A stretch of DNA of 64,000 nt from Roseburia sp. AM59-24XD (GCF_003478445.1 NZ_QUET01000001.1:124001-188000), one strand, 5' to 3'. Shown: positions 45,021 through 54,186, counted from the first letter of the stretch. The notes: generated from the letters alone by a model not told the origin. Translations and numbers: made by a program.

Positions 45021-45137
45021 AAATTCAATTCGTTAACTTCAACTTTGGAGAATTGAGAAAATCGGAATTTTCTAGATTGATGTTAGTAGATTATAATCTG
45101 TTAGAAAGATTGCATTAACAATGAAAGGCTTGAAAAT

Positions 45138-45947
45138 ATGAAGGGTATATGGAAAGCAATTGCTTATTTTGTTCTGTATTTTGGATTGACAATGATTTTA
45201 CAAGTATTGTTATCTATTGTATTTTGTGCAATAGGTGCGGCGAACGGTCTCCATGATGAAACTTTGATAATGGAGTTTGCTAATAATAATATTTTAGGGA
45301 TGACTGTAATTTCGGGCATACTGACTGTATTGATTCTGTATTTTGTTTTTAAACTTCGCAAAAAGCAAGTTAAGAAAGAATGGAAGCTTAACCATTTTAA
45401 AGTGAATAATGTTGTTTTGGCGTCGCTGATAACATTTTCGTTCTCGTTTCTGTTTGCATTATGTACGTACAACGTATCTATGGAAAACTCACTGATGATA
45501 TTAAAGTCAGTTGGTTTCTATAACGAAGTAATTCCGTTGTTTGGTACTATAATGATGGTGGTTAATTTATTAGTGATAGCACCGATTTCGGAGGAGATTG
45601 CACTTAGAGGAATTGTTTATTCAAGCGTTGAAAAGACCACAAATGCAGTTACAGCTATTATAGTAAGTTCTATATTGTTTGGTCTGATGCATTTAATGGC
45701 AGGTGGAATTGTGCTGGCAGTTGGTGCGGCACTAATGGCGTTTGTTTTTGGATATATATTCTATAAGTTTAAGTCATTATGGGTATGCATTATAGCCCAT
45801 GCCGTTGCGAATTTGCCAGATTTTATTCTTTACAATAAGCCAGATATTTCTGGAGGTATATTCTGGGGATTGGTGATTTTTTTTGTATGTGTGTTTATTA
45901 TGGGGGTATGTGCTATTCAGAAAACAACTCAAAGAGATAATGTATAG
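45138..45947 (+). CDS. CPBP family intramembrane metalloprotease
   Basis: A 269-residue, multi-spanning protein with about seven hydrophobic segments. The CAAX/CPBP signature is present: SEEIALRGIVY (near 151), FGLMHLM (near 181) and AHAVANLPDF (near 222). These supply the Glu-Glu-x3-Arg and two His metal ligands. Bacterial members are linked to bacteriocin maturation or self-immunity. It is a single gene with its own leader; the target is unknown. Confidence 0.85.
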   Translation: MKGIWKAIAYFVLYFGLTMILQVLLSIVFCAIGAANGLHDETLIMEFANNNILGMTVISGILTVLILYFVFKLRKKQVKKEWKLNHFKVNNVVLASLITFSFSFLFALCTYNVSMENSLMILKSVGFYNEVIPLFGTIMMVVNLLVIAPISEEIALRGIVYSSVEKTTNAVTAIIVSSILFGLMHLMAGGIVLAVGAALMAFVFGYIFYKFKSLWVCIIAHAVANLPDFILYNKPDISGGIFWGLVIFFVCVFIMGVCAIQKTTQRDNV

Positions 45948-46054
45948 TCACGCCCAAATTTGAATTTTACGCACTATTAACTTTTGGATATAAAGTGCCG
46001 ATATTACAGATATAGAAACGGATTTCTGTATCAATTTTCAAGGAGGATGATACC

Positions 46055-46750
46055 ATGATTAGAGCAGCTAATTTAACACAGGTAACAGATTATTATAAGA
46101 GCAATACTGTTAGTAAGCAAAATAACACAGAGAAAGCAAAAGATGTGCAGCCCAATGCACAGAAAATAAAATCCAGCGAAGATAAGTTATCTTCTAAGGC
46201 ACAGAAATATCTGGAAACATTGCGTAAGGATAATGCGGATTTCGATTTTATTATTGCTGATAAAGGCGATGATTTCAGAGGATTAGTAGACCAAAGCGAT
46301 AAGGAATTTACAGTTGTTTTTTCAAGTGCTGAACTTGAAAGAATGGCATCCGATGAGAAATATGCACGGGAAAAATTGTCTACGGTAAAAACTGCAGTTG
46401 AGATGTCAGATAAAATCAATGAACAGTTTGGGTTTGAACGTGCTTGGGGAACGACAGACAATAGTGGAACTGTATTAAATAAGTTAACTATGTCCTTTGA
46501 TGATGATGGAAAGATGACACTTTTTGCTGATTTGGAGAAGATTACAGAAAAGCAGAAAGAACGGCTTGAAGAATTAAAGGAAAAACGTGCAGAGGAGAAA
46601 AAGCAGGAAAAGAAGGATGTAACTGTTAAGCGGACTACAATTCAGGCAAATTCAAAAGAAGAATTACTTGAAAAGATTTCTGAACTGGATTGGAGTAAGA
46701 TAACAGAAGAAAAGGCAACACAGGGTATGAAGTTTGATATCACTATTTAA
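46055..46750 (+). CDS. DUF6033 family protein
   Basis: A 231-residue, soluble, highly charged protein. The central part (LSSKAQKYLETLRKDNADFD ... GFERAWGTTDNSG) matches DUF6033, and a long Glu/Lys coiled coil follows (about 165-200). It ends MKFDITI. A small hairpin, GATATAGAAA/TTTCTGTATC (46009-46032), lies before the AAGGAGG site. It is paired with the next gene, which ends in the similar RIDITV. Function unknown. Confidence 0.7.
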   Translation: MIRAANLTQVTDYYKSNTVSKQNNTEKAKDVQPNAQKIKSSEDKLSSKAQKYLETLRKDNADFDFIIADKGDDFRGLVDQSDKEFTVVFSSAELERMASDEKYAREKLSTVKTAVEMSDKINEQFGFERAWGTTDNSGTVLNKLTMSFDDDGKMTLFADLEKITEKQKERLEELKEKRAEEKKQEKKDVTVKRTTIQANSKEELLEKISELDWSKITEEKATQGMKFDITI

Positions 46751-46782
46751 TCGTAGCATTAACCGGGAATTGGAGGTGTGCT

Positions 46783-47574
46783 ATGATTGCAGGTACAATA
46801 CGAAACGCTGTGAATCAGATGCAGTTAGTAAATGATTGGGAGCAAAAGAAGGCTACCGGGGATGTTGTAAAGAAGCAAGAGGGTATGACTGTAACAAGTC
46901 AGGAAGAAAGCATGATTCAGCATTTCCGAGAGCAACTTGAGCGAGACAAAGAAAGTTCTGCATATAGTCAGATTTATAACAAGATTGCAAGCGGTCAAGA
47001 ATTAACAGCTTCAGAAGAAGATGCTATTCGTCAGAAAGACCCTAAAGCCTATATGGAATATAAAGCGGCAAGAATGGAACAAGAAGCTTATGAGCGTAGG
47101 TTGGAGAGATGTAAGACAAAAGAAGAGGCTCAAAGGCTTCAAGTAAATGAGATGAATGGAAATTTGGCAGAACTAAAAAGTATCGTGAATAATCCAAATA
47201 TTCCAAAGAGTGAAAAGCTTAAGGAAGCTCAACGTATCATGGGAAATACTTTTAGAGCTGTAGAGTCATTCACAAGATTTGTAAAAAGTACAGAATATAG
47301 GGATTTGCCAACAGAAGAGGAAATTGTAGAGACATCTATAGAAAAGGGGCAGGTTGCAGAGGATTCAAACGATACTGAAATGTCTGAACAGTTAACATCA
47401 GATACAACTGTTTCAGTAGATGAGGCAGCAAAAATAGTAAATGATTCGAAGCGAGATTTACAATTAAGTGATGTTCACCAAATTGAAAAAGATGTTATAG
47501 AGGAAATGAAGGATATCGAAATAAAGCATTTTGGTGAGAAGAAATCATCGGTCAGAATAGACATTACGGTATAG
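46783..47574 (+). CDS. Uncharacterised charged protein paired with DUF6033
   Basis: A 263-residue, hydrophilic, mostly helical protein with no membrane segment. It starts MIAGTIRNAVNQMQLVNDWE, has a coiled-coil middle and ends KKSSVRIDITV. The C-terminal motif echoes that of the gene 32 bases upstream (MKFDITI), suggesting a shared partner or fate. I do not recognise a domain of known function. Confidence 0.65.
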   Translation: MIAGTIRNAVNQMQLVNDWEQKKATGDVVKKQEGMTVTSQEESMIQHFREQLERDKESSAYSQIYNKIASGQELTASEEDAIRQKDPKAYMEYKAARMEQEAYERRLERCKTKEEAQRLQVNEMNGNLAELKSIVNNPNIPKSEKLKEAQRIMGNTFRAVESFTRFVKSTEYRDLPTEEEIVETSIEKGQVAEDSNDTEMSEQLTSDTTVSVDEAAKIVNDSKRDLQLSDVHQIEKDVIEEMKDIEIKHFGEKKSSVRIDITV

Positions 47575-47661
47575 GAATAGTCTGCGTGAAATTTCAGTAA
47601 GCCGGCGTGTTTAACTGAGAGACGAATTTGAATTTAACGCTTGAAAAAAGGAGAAATAAAC

Positions 47662-47790
47662 ATGGCAAAGAAAGAAGAAAGATTTGAAGTTACATTTAGA
47701 GACGGAAGTCAGCTTAAGGATGAAGGAGTTCGCCAAATCCTTGTAGATAAGGAGACTGGGGTTCCAATACAAAGGAACATTAAAGAGTAA
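47662..47790 (+). CDS. 42-aa protein, DUF6440-like N-terminus
   Basis: A short frame MAKKEERFEVTFRDGSQLKD... VDKETGV, resembling the start of DUF6440 proteins but stopping soon after. AAAAGGAG lies ten bases before the ATG. It is either a real micro-protein or a truncated remnant. Confidence 0.5.
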   Translation: MAKKEERFEVTFRDGSQLKDEGVRQILVDKETGVPIQRNIKE

Positions 47791-47881
47791 TGTTGTGAAA
47801 TGTGGTAGTATCGTTGATATGAAAATATATGCAATTGTCAGAGAGTAATTCAATTTCCAGCTTTTTAACTTAATATACTAG

Positions 47882-47924
47882 AAAACAACATAGTATGTAG
47901 TTATCATATTGTGTTGTTTTTTTG
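47882..47924 (+). terminator. Terminator upstream of the HTH gene
   Basis: AAAACAACA pairs with TGTTGTTTT across a roughly 21-base loop, followed by T's that run into the next promoter. Confidence 0.5.
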
Positions 47925-47986
47925 TTGACAAACCATACAATGAATGGTAAGGTGGAAGTACAAAGAAACCATACAATGAATGGTAA
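47925..47986 (+). promoter_or_regulatory. Promoter with two identical 19-bp operators
   Basis: TTGACA (47925-47930) is followed after 17 bases by TAAGGT. ACCATACAATGAATGGTAA occurs twice, at 47932-47950 and 47968-47986, 36 bases apart. Each copy has ACCAT/ATGGT arms. The first covers the -35/-10 spacer; the second ends 15 bases before the HTH start codon. This is a typical autorepression layout. Confidence 0.75.
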
Positions 47987-48001
47987 ATGGAGGTGGCATG
48001 G

Positions 48002-48238
48002 ATGAGACAAAGAGAGATTTTAAATGCAGCAAAAGAACAGGCAGGGATGACACAGAAAGAGTTTGCTAAATATTTTGGTATTCCTTTGCGGACTGTAGAA
48101 GGATGGTTTACCGAAAAGCGGGAGATTCCCGATTATTTGCTTCGATTGATGCTGTATCGGCTGGAGATAGAGCATAAGGTAAGTAATTTAATGCAATATG
48201 TTCCTTTTCCGGAGGAGAAAGATGAGAATGGCAAATGA
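48002..48238 (+). CDS. Small HTH regulator, probably autorepressing
   Basis: A 78-residue protein. The HTH is EQAGMTQKEFAKYFGIPLRT followed by VEGWFTEKREIPDY, similar to antitoxin/helix-turn-helix proteins that recognise their own promoter. I start at ATG 48002, after GGAGGTGG; an upstream in-frame ATG at 47987 lies at the edge of the second operator. No adjacent toxin is evident. Confidence 0.75.
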   Translation: MRQREILNAAKEQAGMTQKEFAKYFGIPLRTVEGWFTEKREIPDYLLRLMLYRLEIEHKVSNLMQYVPFPEEKDENGK

Positions 48239-48254
48239 GATGGAGGTGTGTGAT

Positions 48255-49307
48255 ATGAGCAAGAAGTTGATAATGGGAGCCGTGATGGCATTAGCATTGG
48301 TAGTATGTATTCCACATACTGCCTCTGCAAAAACAAAATGGAAACTATCTGCCACTTCTAAAAATTTACAGGTGGGAAAAATAAGTAAATTGACCGTGAA
48401 AAATGTTCCGGAGAAGGCGAAGATCAAGTGGAAAAGCAGTAAGAAATCTGTGGTAAAGATCATAAAGACGGGTAAGCAATCAGTGAAGATGAAAGCCTGC
48501 AAGTCTGGAACAGCATATGTTACCGCAAGGTACAAAGGAAAAACAAAGCGGTGCAGGATCAAAGTAACTGCAAAGAAACAAGCTACTCCTAAAGCGGATA
48601 CTCCGAGTCTGAATGCGACATCAGTAGACATTTACCATGTGGATGATGCATTGAAACCATATATGACAGTAGATCCGGCACATAAGACAACCTTTCAATT
48701 TCAGGTCACCGGAACAAAATTGGAAGTGGAGAAGTGGAAAGTGTCTACGGAATCCGGACTAACAATCTCTGATGACGGTCTGCTGACAACAGTTTGGGGA
48801 CCGGGGTATGGCACACCATATCTGACAAGTACGGTAACAGCAATACTGGAAAACAATCAACGGCTGACAGCCACGGTAAGAGTATATGCTGAAAGTAACT
48901 TTTATGTGGATAAAGTGCTGACTGCATTTGAACAAAGGAATATTACTTCTTCTATGACAGGTAAGGAAAAAGTGGAGAGGGCAGCAGCTTACATCGGTGA
49001 GACAACGGATTATCAGGTAAATCAAAATAACTGGCAAATGCTATTACTTGGAGGAAAGGGAGACTGTCGGGCAAGTCGTGTTTTACTTGCTTATATGTGT
49101 AAACACATGGGAATGAAAGCGGAGCCATGTGGAGAATTTGAGTATCATGGAGAAACTTTAGTCAAGGCAGATGGAACATACTATATTGTCATTACTGGAT
49201 TTGACGAACCACGACCTAGAGGGTATGTGATCACGGAGATAACAGATCAGAGCCAGTTGCAGAAGATTATGGATGATAATAATCTGAGTCCGGCGACGTT
49301 TGATTAA
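48255..49307 (+). CDS. Secreted Ig-like/transglutaminase-like protein
   Basis: A 350-residue protein. The signal peptide is KLIMGAVMALALVVCIPHTASA. A basic Ig-like (Big2-type) domain follows (about 25-105: LQVGKISKLTVKNVPEKAKI), then an unrecognised middle. A C-terminal transglutaminase-like segment has the nucleophile in GGKGDCRASRVLLAYMC (near 277) and a following His in FEYHGETLVK. It is likely exported. The start follows GGAGGTGTG; upstream it overlaps nothing but is close to the HTH gene. Confidence 0.75.
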   Translation: MSKKLIMGAVMALALVVCIPHTASAKTKWKLSATSKNLQVGKISKLTVKNVPEKAKIKWKSSKKSVVKIIKTGKQSVKMKACKSGTAYVTARYKGKTKRCRIKVTAKKQATPKADTPSLNATSVDIYHVDDALKPYMTVDPAHKTTFQFQVTGTKLEVEKWKVSTESGLTISDDGLLTTVWGPGYGTPYLTSTVTAILENNQRLTATVRVYAESNFYVDKVLTAFEQRNITSSMTGKEKVERAAAYIGETTDYQVNQNNWQMLLLGGKGDCRASRVLLAYMCKHMGMKAEPCGEFEYHGETLVKADGTYYIVITGFDEPRPRGYVITEITDQSQLQKIMDDNNLSPATFD

Positions 49308-49362
49308 TTGATATACTGCATAGAAATCATAAATGTATGTAATTTTTGAGGAGAATGGAACT

Positions 49363-49650
49363 ATGGATAAGAAAGATATGGAATTGTTGATTGAGGCAGA
49401 AGATGCAATTAACAACATGGACAGAGTGCTGGTTCAACTGACCAGTATGGGACATTCAGATGGAATGTTTAATAAGCTGGATAATGTGTACGAGGTCATC
49501 ATGAACAATTCCCATGAATATTATCAAAAGGCGAAAAAAGAAAATAATGATAAAATAGAGAGTTTGTTTTATTATATCATGAATAATCAGGAGTTATTGG
49601 CGAAAGACCGGGCGGATATACTGCTGACAGGGAGCGTAAAGATCGAATAA
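49363..49650 (+). CDS. Uncharacterised small helical protein
   Basis: A 95-residue protein (MDKKDMELLIEAEDAINNMD...). Acidic, all-helical, no membrane segment. GAGGAG nine bases before ATG 49363 supports this start over an upstream codon. No recognised domain. It may be co-transcribed with the transglutaminase-like gene 55 bases upstream. Confidence 0.6.
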   Translation: MDKKDMELLIEAEDAINNMDRVLVQLTSMGHSDGMFNKLDNVYEVIMNNSHEYYQKAKKENNDKIESLFYYIMNNQELLAKDRADILLTGSVKIE

Positions 49651-49737
49651 AGTGTTGGGTGTGAGATTTGGGCGCAGAAGAATTCCTGCGTCTTTTGTTG
49701 AAAACGAGCGGGGATAAATGTTTGAGTAGGTGGGAGA

Positions 49738-49938
49738 TTATGCATCCTGTATCTCAAACAGATCCTCTACCGTCATATCAAGATATTTTGCCAGACGCAG
49801 GCAGGTATCAATATTCGGAATCACATTATTATGCTCAATATTAAAGATGCTCTTGCGGCATACGCCGAGTGCGACCGCAAGGTCATCCTGACTGAGATGT
49901 TTTTCTTTGCGTATTTCCGAGATATTGTTTGTTACCAT
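49738..49938 (-). CDS. Short XRE-family HTH protein, copy A
   Basis: A 66-residue Cro/CI-type protein: EKHLSQDDLAVALGVCRKSI, then FNIEHNNVIPNIDTCLRLAKY. GGAGGG precedes ATG 49938. A paralogue with the same length and layout is at 61263-61466; each lies next to an S24 repressor gene on the same strand. Confidence 0.85.
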   Translation of the reverse strand: MVTNNISEIRKEKHLSQDDLAVALGVCRKSIFNIEHNNVIPNIDTCLRLAKYLDMTVEDLFEIQDA

Positions 49939-50068
49939 ATAGTGCCCTCCATACTGATCATAAGTGGAAATCATTTCCGCGAAATGGTGCTGAGCCGGGG
50001 AAGAAGAAAGACCGGCTCCCAGACATTGTCTTTATTATATTCTATATCTTGTTCTATAAACAGGACTA

Positions 50069-50770
50069 TCAGCATACTACTTTTCCAAAAATCTTAAAAC
50101 TGTTATTTTTCGTGATCTGGATCGGAGCATATTTCTGATTCAGGGAGACAAGGAAGGTTCCCACTCTGCTGCAATCCAGCTTTTTGCAGTAGGCGTTGCC
50201 ATCAAGATAGAAGATGCCGATCTCTCCTGATTCCAGTTCTTCCGTCTGCTGTACCCAAACGATCTGTCCGTTGATATAGCGGGGTTCCATACTGTCACCG
50301 TGGATTCGGATACCAAAATCTGCTTCCGGTGCGACTTCGTTTCCGACTTCGATCATATCAAAGTTATCGCTGTCAAGAAATTCGCCGGTTCCGGCAGACG
50401 CAGGCAGATCAAACAGTCTGATTTCCCGGTAAGAGGGAAGGACAGAGGTATCTTCTTTGGTATAATCTCCAGATTTGATCAGCAGATCTATGTATTCTTT
50501 CGCTTTTTGAATGCCTTCTTCGTTTAATTCGCTGAATGGATTATCTGGCGTATATTCTCCGATGAATGCATCGTAAATATTTGTAATGCCGAGAATCTTG
50601 CAGAGTGCCAGAAACTGTGTGGCGTTCGGCTGGGTAACATTGCGTTCCCAGGAGCTGATCGCTGCATGATTCATAGAGTATCCAAACTGTTTCAGTTCTT
50701 TATTTACATCGGGTTGTGTCAAACCAAGTTCTTTTCGACGATCTTGTAATATCTTTCCGATTGAGTTCAT
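50069..50770 (-). CDS. XRE-HTH + S24 peptidase repressor, copy A
   Basis: A 233-residue protein. The N-terminal XRE HTH has LGLTQPDVNKELKQFGYSMN and HAAISSWERNV. The C-terminal S24 peptidase has FGIRIHGDSMEPRYINGQIV (catalytic Ser) and GNAYCKKLDC (catalytic Lys). The likely self-cleavage site is LPASAG-TGEF (Ala-Gly). It is divergent from dinB and separated from it by about 200 bases that contain operators. It probably represses itself and perhaps dinB until DNA damage occurs. Confidence 0.88.
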   Translation of the reverse strand: MNSIGKILQDRRKELGLTQPDVNKELKQFGYSMNHAAISSWERNVTQPNATQFLALCKILGITNIYDAFIGEYTPDNPFSELNEEGIQKAKEYIDLLIKSGDYTKEDTSVLPSYREIRLFDLPASAGTGEFLDSDNFDMIEVGNEVAPEADFGIRIHGDSMEPRYINGQIVWVQQTEELESGEIGIFYLDGNAYCKKLDCSRVGTFLVSLNQKYAPIQITKNNSFKIFGKVVC

Positions 50771-50807
50771 TTTATTGCCTCCGTAAGAGTGTTTTTGTCT
50801 GTTTTCT

Positions 50808-50822
50808 GTATATACTATATAC
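50808..50822. promoter_or_regulatory. Palindromic operator in the S24 repressor promoter
   Basis: GTATATACTATATAC: seven-base arms around one centre base. On the minus strand it overlaps TATAGT, the -10 box of the S24 promoter (TTGATT, 17-base spacer, TATAGT). Confidence 0.65.
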
Positions 50823-50884
50823 AATCCCTCATGAAAAATCAATGCAAAAATCGTTTCTATGATGAAATGGGTAATATTTTACAC

Positions 50885-50942
50885 TTGAAATAATGATAAA
50901 AATGATTTATACTGACGGCATAGAAAAACAGAACAAATGTTC
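50885..50942 (+). promoter_or_regulatory. dinB promoter with LexA-type SOS box
   Basis: TTGAAA (50885-50890), 17 bases, TATACT (50908-50913), then GAACAAATGTTC at 50931-50942. The latter fits the Gram-positive LexA box GAACNNNNGTTC exactly and lies just past the transcription start. Confidence 0.85.
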
Positions 50943-50966
50943 TTTTTGGGATTGGAGAGATTGATT

Positions 50967-52214
50967 ATGGCAGACAGAACAGTGCTTCATGTGGATATGA
51001 ATTGTTTCTATGCCAGCGTGGAGATGTTACATCGTCCGCAGATGCGGCATGTGCCGATGGCAGTAGGCGGTGATCCACAGGCAAGACATGGAATCGTATT
51101 GACAGCGAATTATCTGGCGAAGCGGCAGGGAGTGAAGACTGGTATGGCACTTTGGCAGGCAAGACAAGTTTGCCCGGATATTCAATTTGTTCCGCCGAGA
51201 ATGGACTTGTATCTGCGTTTTTCTAGGATGGCACATGAGATCTATCAGGAATATACAGACCTTTGGGAACCATACGGCTGCGATGAGGTCTGGATGGATG
51301 TGTCAGGAAGCTGTTCCCTTATGGGAGATGGGCTTACAATTGCTCAGGATATCAGTCGCAGAATTAAGTCAGAGTTAGGTCTTACCGTAAGTATCGGTGT
51401 ATCTTACAACAAGATCTTTGCGAAGCTGGGCTCTGATTATAAGAAACCCGATGCGATTACGACGATGGGCAGAGAGGAATATCGGACGAAGGCTTGGCCG
51501 CTTCCGGTGGGTGATCTTTTATATGTAGGAAAGTCTACCGAGAGGAAGCTGCAAAGCATGGGCATCCGTACCATTGGTGAGCTGGCGCAGATGGAGGAAA
51601 AGTATCTGAAATCCCGGTTTGGTAAGATAGGGCTGGTACTTCATTCTTTTGCGAATGGCTGGGATGATTCTCCGGTTAAGAGGGAACATACCCATGCCCC
51701 GATCAAGTCCATAGGAAACAGCACAACGACTCCGAGAGATCTGGAGACGGATGAAGATGTGAAGATCATCCTGTATGTTTTGGCAGAAAGTGTCGCTGCC
51801 AGACTGCGGGAGAATGGCTTTAAGTGCCATGTAGTGGAAATATCCGTCCGCGACAACGCACTACATCATTTTACGAGACAGCATAAGATAGACAGACCGA
51901 CGAACATCACATCGGAGATTGCACAGGAAGCCTATCGCATTTTCAGAGCAACATATCAATGGGAAAAACCAATCCGAAGTCTTGGTGTCAGAGGAGCAGA
52001 ATTAACACTGGATCATGCATATGAGCAGCTTGACATATTCTGTGACTATATCCGCCGGGAAAAGCAGGAGAAAGCAGATGCTGCGGTGGATGAGATTCGG
52101 AAAAGGTTTGGATATTTCAGTATTCAACGGGGACTGATGTATCAGGATAAGCTGTTATCCTCTTTGGATGCAAAAGGTTCCCATACGGTACATCCGCAAG
52201 GATATTTTAGTTAA
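50967..52214 (+). CDS. dinB: Y-family DNA polymerase IV (DinB)
   Basis: A 415-residue translesion polymerase. Catalytic carboxylates are in VLHVDMNCFYASVE (Asp10) and GCDEVWMDVSGS (near 103-114). A helix-hairpin-helix region (LLYVGKSTERKLQSMGIRTI) and a little-finger domain follow. It copies damaged DNA at the cost of mutations. Start ATG 50967 follows GGAGAG. The SOS box upstream predicts DNA-damage induction. Downstream small genes probably share its transcript. Confidence 0.93.
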   Translation: MADRTVLHVDMNCFYASVEMLHRPQMRHVPMAVGGDPQARHGIVLTANYLAKRQGVKTGMALWQARQVCPDIQFVPPRMDLYLRFSRMAHEIYQEYTDLWEPYGCDEVWMDVSGSCSLMGDGLTIAQDISRRIKSELGLTVSIGVSYNKIFAKLGSDYKKPDAITTMGREEYRTKAWPLPVGDLLYVGKSTERKLQSMGIRTIGELAQMEEKYLKSRFGKIGLVLHSFANGWDDSPVKREHTHAPIKSIGNSTTTPRDLETDEDVKIILYVLAESVAARLRENGFKCHVVEISVRDNALHHFTRQHKIDRPTNITSEIAQEAYRIFRATYQWEKPIRSLGVRGAELTLDHAYEQLDIFCDYIRREKQEKADAAVDEIRKRFGYFSIQRGLMYQDKLLSSLDAKGSHTVHPQGYFS

Positions 52215-52231
52215 GAATAGGAGGCAGTTCT

Positions 52232-52477
52232 TTGAACGAAGACAAAATTTATGTAGATGTGAATGCCACATTTACCAAGGATGGAATGCTCCTTCCGAAA
52301 AGTTTTGTATGGGAGGATGGAGTAGAGTATGAGATCAGCAAAGTGAAAGACATCCGGCGTGCAGCCAGCTTAAAGGCAGGCGGTGCCGGGATGCGATATA
52401 CATGTGTCGTAGACGGAAAAGAAGTATATCTGTTCTATGAGGACAACAATATGTGGTTCATGGAGAAATCGGCTTAA
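52232..52477 (+). CDS. Uncharacterised 81-aa protein in the dinB operon
   Basis: Begins at TTG 52232, 18 bases after dinB, with GGAGG upstream. The sequence is a mixed beta-type small domain (KIYVDVNATFTKDGMLLPKS, GMRYTCVVDGKEVYLFYED). No catalytic motif. Its position suggests SOS co-regulation. Bases 52478-52661 contain no clear gene. Confidence 0.7.
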   Translation: MNEDKIYVDVNATFTKDGMLLPKSFVWEDGVEYEISKVKDIRRAASLKAGGAGMRYTCVVDGKEVYLFYEDNNMWFMEKSA

Positions 52478-52661
52478 GCAGATCATGGCTTGCCATGGTC
52501 AACAGGCTTTAAGATCAGCAATGTCGGAGCGTCAGGACAGGGCGCATCGGAACTTCCGGCTCTAGTAATGGGCTTGCGAAGGTTGATTTCCCTTTCCCTT
52601 GCAAGTACAAATGTTGCGTGTTGGTAATAGCAATTTTGTATGGTAGAGGAGTTGAACTGAA

Positions 52662-52868
52662 TTGGAGAAGAATTGGAGTACAGTGCAGTTGCATTGCAGA
52701 GAATGTAATGCGAGGATGATGGATTATACATTGTGTCAGGACGATGACCGGATCGTCCTGCAGGGCATTACGATCAAATGCAGCCGCTGCAAACGGGTAA
52801 TGATGTTGAATAAATATACAGAAGGCATGATACGGAAGCGTGCCGACAAAGGTATGCTTCGTATCTGA
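52662..52868 (+). CDS. Small zinc-ribbon protein near dinB
   Basis: A 68-residue protein with LHCRECNARMMDY and IKCSRCKRVMML, two CxxC knuckles 29 residues apart. The start is a TTG with AGGAG about 11 bases upstream. Similar to Com-like zinc-finger proteins; likely nucleic-acid binding. Confidence 0.65.
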   Translation: MEKNWSTVQLHCRECNARMMDYTLCQDDDRIVLQGITIKCSRCKRVMMLNKYTEGMIRKRADKGMLRI

Positions 52869-52959
52869 CAGATCTGGGATCTGTTACATAGAAACAAAAT
52901 GACAATTAAATGAACAGCCCACCTGATAAGGGCACATCAGCAATGATGGAAGCACCAGA

Positions 52960-53010
52960 GACGCAGGGGAAAGATAACCAGTAGATAACTGGCTTTCCTT
53001 TGCGTCTTTT
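52960..53010 (+). terminator. Strong terminator after the dinB cluster
   Basis: GACGCAGGGGAAAG and CTTTCCTTTGCGTC arms (52960-52973 and 52993-53006; one bulge/mismatch) followed by TTTT. Confidence 0.8.
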
Positions 53011-53097
53011 TGCGTGGATCATGCAGCGGAAAATTCAAAATTAATTTTTCATCATCTTACTTCTGGCTATCGAGATGGCTGGAAAGGATGGAGAATT

Positions 53098-53382
53098 ATG
53101 ATGATTTATGACATGGAAGCAAGTGGTAAGAGATTAAAGGAATTAAGAAAACAGGCAGGAAAGACACAGGAGCAGGTGGCGGAGGCAGTTGGACTTGAGC
53201 CGGGAACGATCAGCCGGATAGAGCGAGGAGTGAAGGGAATGTCGATTGATTCGCTGTTGATGTTTAGTGAAATTTATGGAGTGAGTACGGATTACATACT
53301 GAAGGGGGACGAGACTATGACACCATCTGATGCGTTGTTGGAAGAATTGGGGGCATTGGTGCAGAAATATAAGAGTTTGTAG
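53098..53382 (+). CDS. XRE-family HTH regulator
   Basis: A 94-residue protein. HTH: LRKQAGKTQEQVAEAVGLEP, then GTISRIERGVKGMSIDSLLM. A short C-terminal helix may dimerise. GGATGGAG lies before tandem ATGs at 53098 and 53101. It stands alone, downstream of a terminator. Its target is unknown. Confidence 0.85.
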   Translation: MMIYDMEASGKRLKELRKQAGKTQEQVAEAVGLEPGTISRIERGVKGMSIDSLLMFSEIYGVSTDYILKGDETMTPSDALLEELGALVQKYKSL

Positions 53383-53485
53383 GCGGGAGAAAATTTGATT
53401 TTTCCATTTCGTCATGCAAGTTGGTGATTGCAAAGGTTATGATGTCTGATATAATATGATGTGTGACGGAGATGTGGTCAGTTAC

Positions 53486-53531
53486 AAATCGGAATTGACC
53501 GAGCTCTTTGAGCGAGGGATACTTCTTGTCC
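53486..53531. repeat. Composite of two repeat elements (copy 2)
   Basis: AAATCGGAATTGACCGA (53486-53502) is identical to 62272-62288. AGCGAGGGATACTTCTTGTCC (53511-53531) matches 44581-44601 with one change. The hairpin arms are degenerate in this copy. Confidence 0.55.
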
Positions 53532-53599
53532 GAAGGGAAAGAAGGTGGGCGTGAAAAGAATTAGAAGTTGTCAAGACAATGTGATGGGGGAAAACAAAT

Positions 53600-54054
53600 G
53601 TGATAATTAGAAAATACAAACAATCAGACTGTAAAGAACTGGCAGAACTTTTTTATAATACGGTTCACACTGTTAATGCAAAAGACTATACAACGGAACA
53701 GCTAAATGTATGGGCAACAGGACAAGTTGATATTGAAAAATGGAATTCGTCGTTACAAGAACATTACAGCATTGTCGCTGTTGAAACGATGTTATTGTAG
53801 GATTTGGCGATATAGATAAAACAGGTTATCTTGATCGCTTGTTTGTCCATAAAGACAATCAAAGAAAAGGAATTGCAACCGCTATTTGCAACCAATTGGA
53901 ACAATTTGTTGAAGGAAATATAACGACACACGCTTCTATTACTGCAAGACCATTTTTTGAAAAAAGAGGCTACAAGGTTGTGATGGAACAACAAGCAGAA
54001 AGGCGGGGCGTTTTTCTTACAAATTATGTTATGATAAGGGAACGACAACTATGA
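53600..54054 (+). pseudogene. GNAT acetyltransferase, frameshifted
   Basis: Starts at GTG 53600 (VIIRKYKQSDCKELAELFYN). After HYSIVAVE the frame breaks at 53780-53785: GAAACGATGTT needs one more A to read ENDVIVGFGDIDKTGYLDRL. The second frame then holds the acetyl-CoA loop LFVHKDNQRKGIATAIC and the conserved C-terminus to 54054. With the base restored it is a normal GNAT protein of about 151 residues. Otherwise it is inactive, since the cofactor site is lost. Confidence 0.82.
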
Positions 54055-54186
54055 ATTTGATGGAGAACTACAATATGTGTGAAGAATGCTATTCTGAGGA
54101 AAATAGAATAACCCCATTATTAAATCCTATAGATTGTTTAGAGAACCACACTCAATCATACATTGGCATATGATATGAACATTAGA

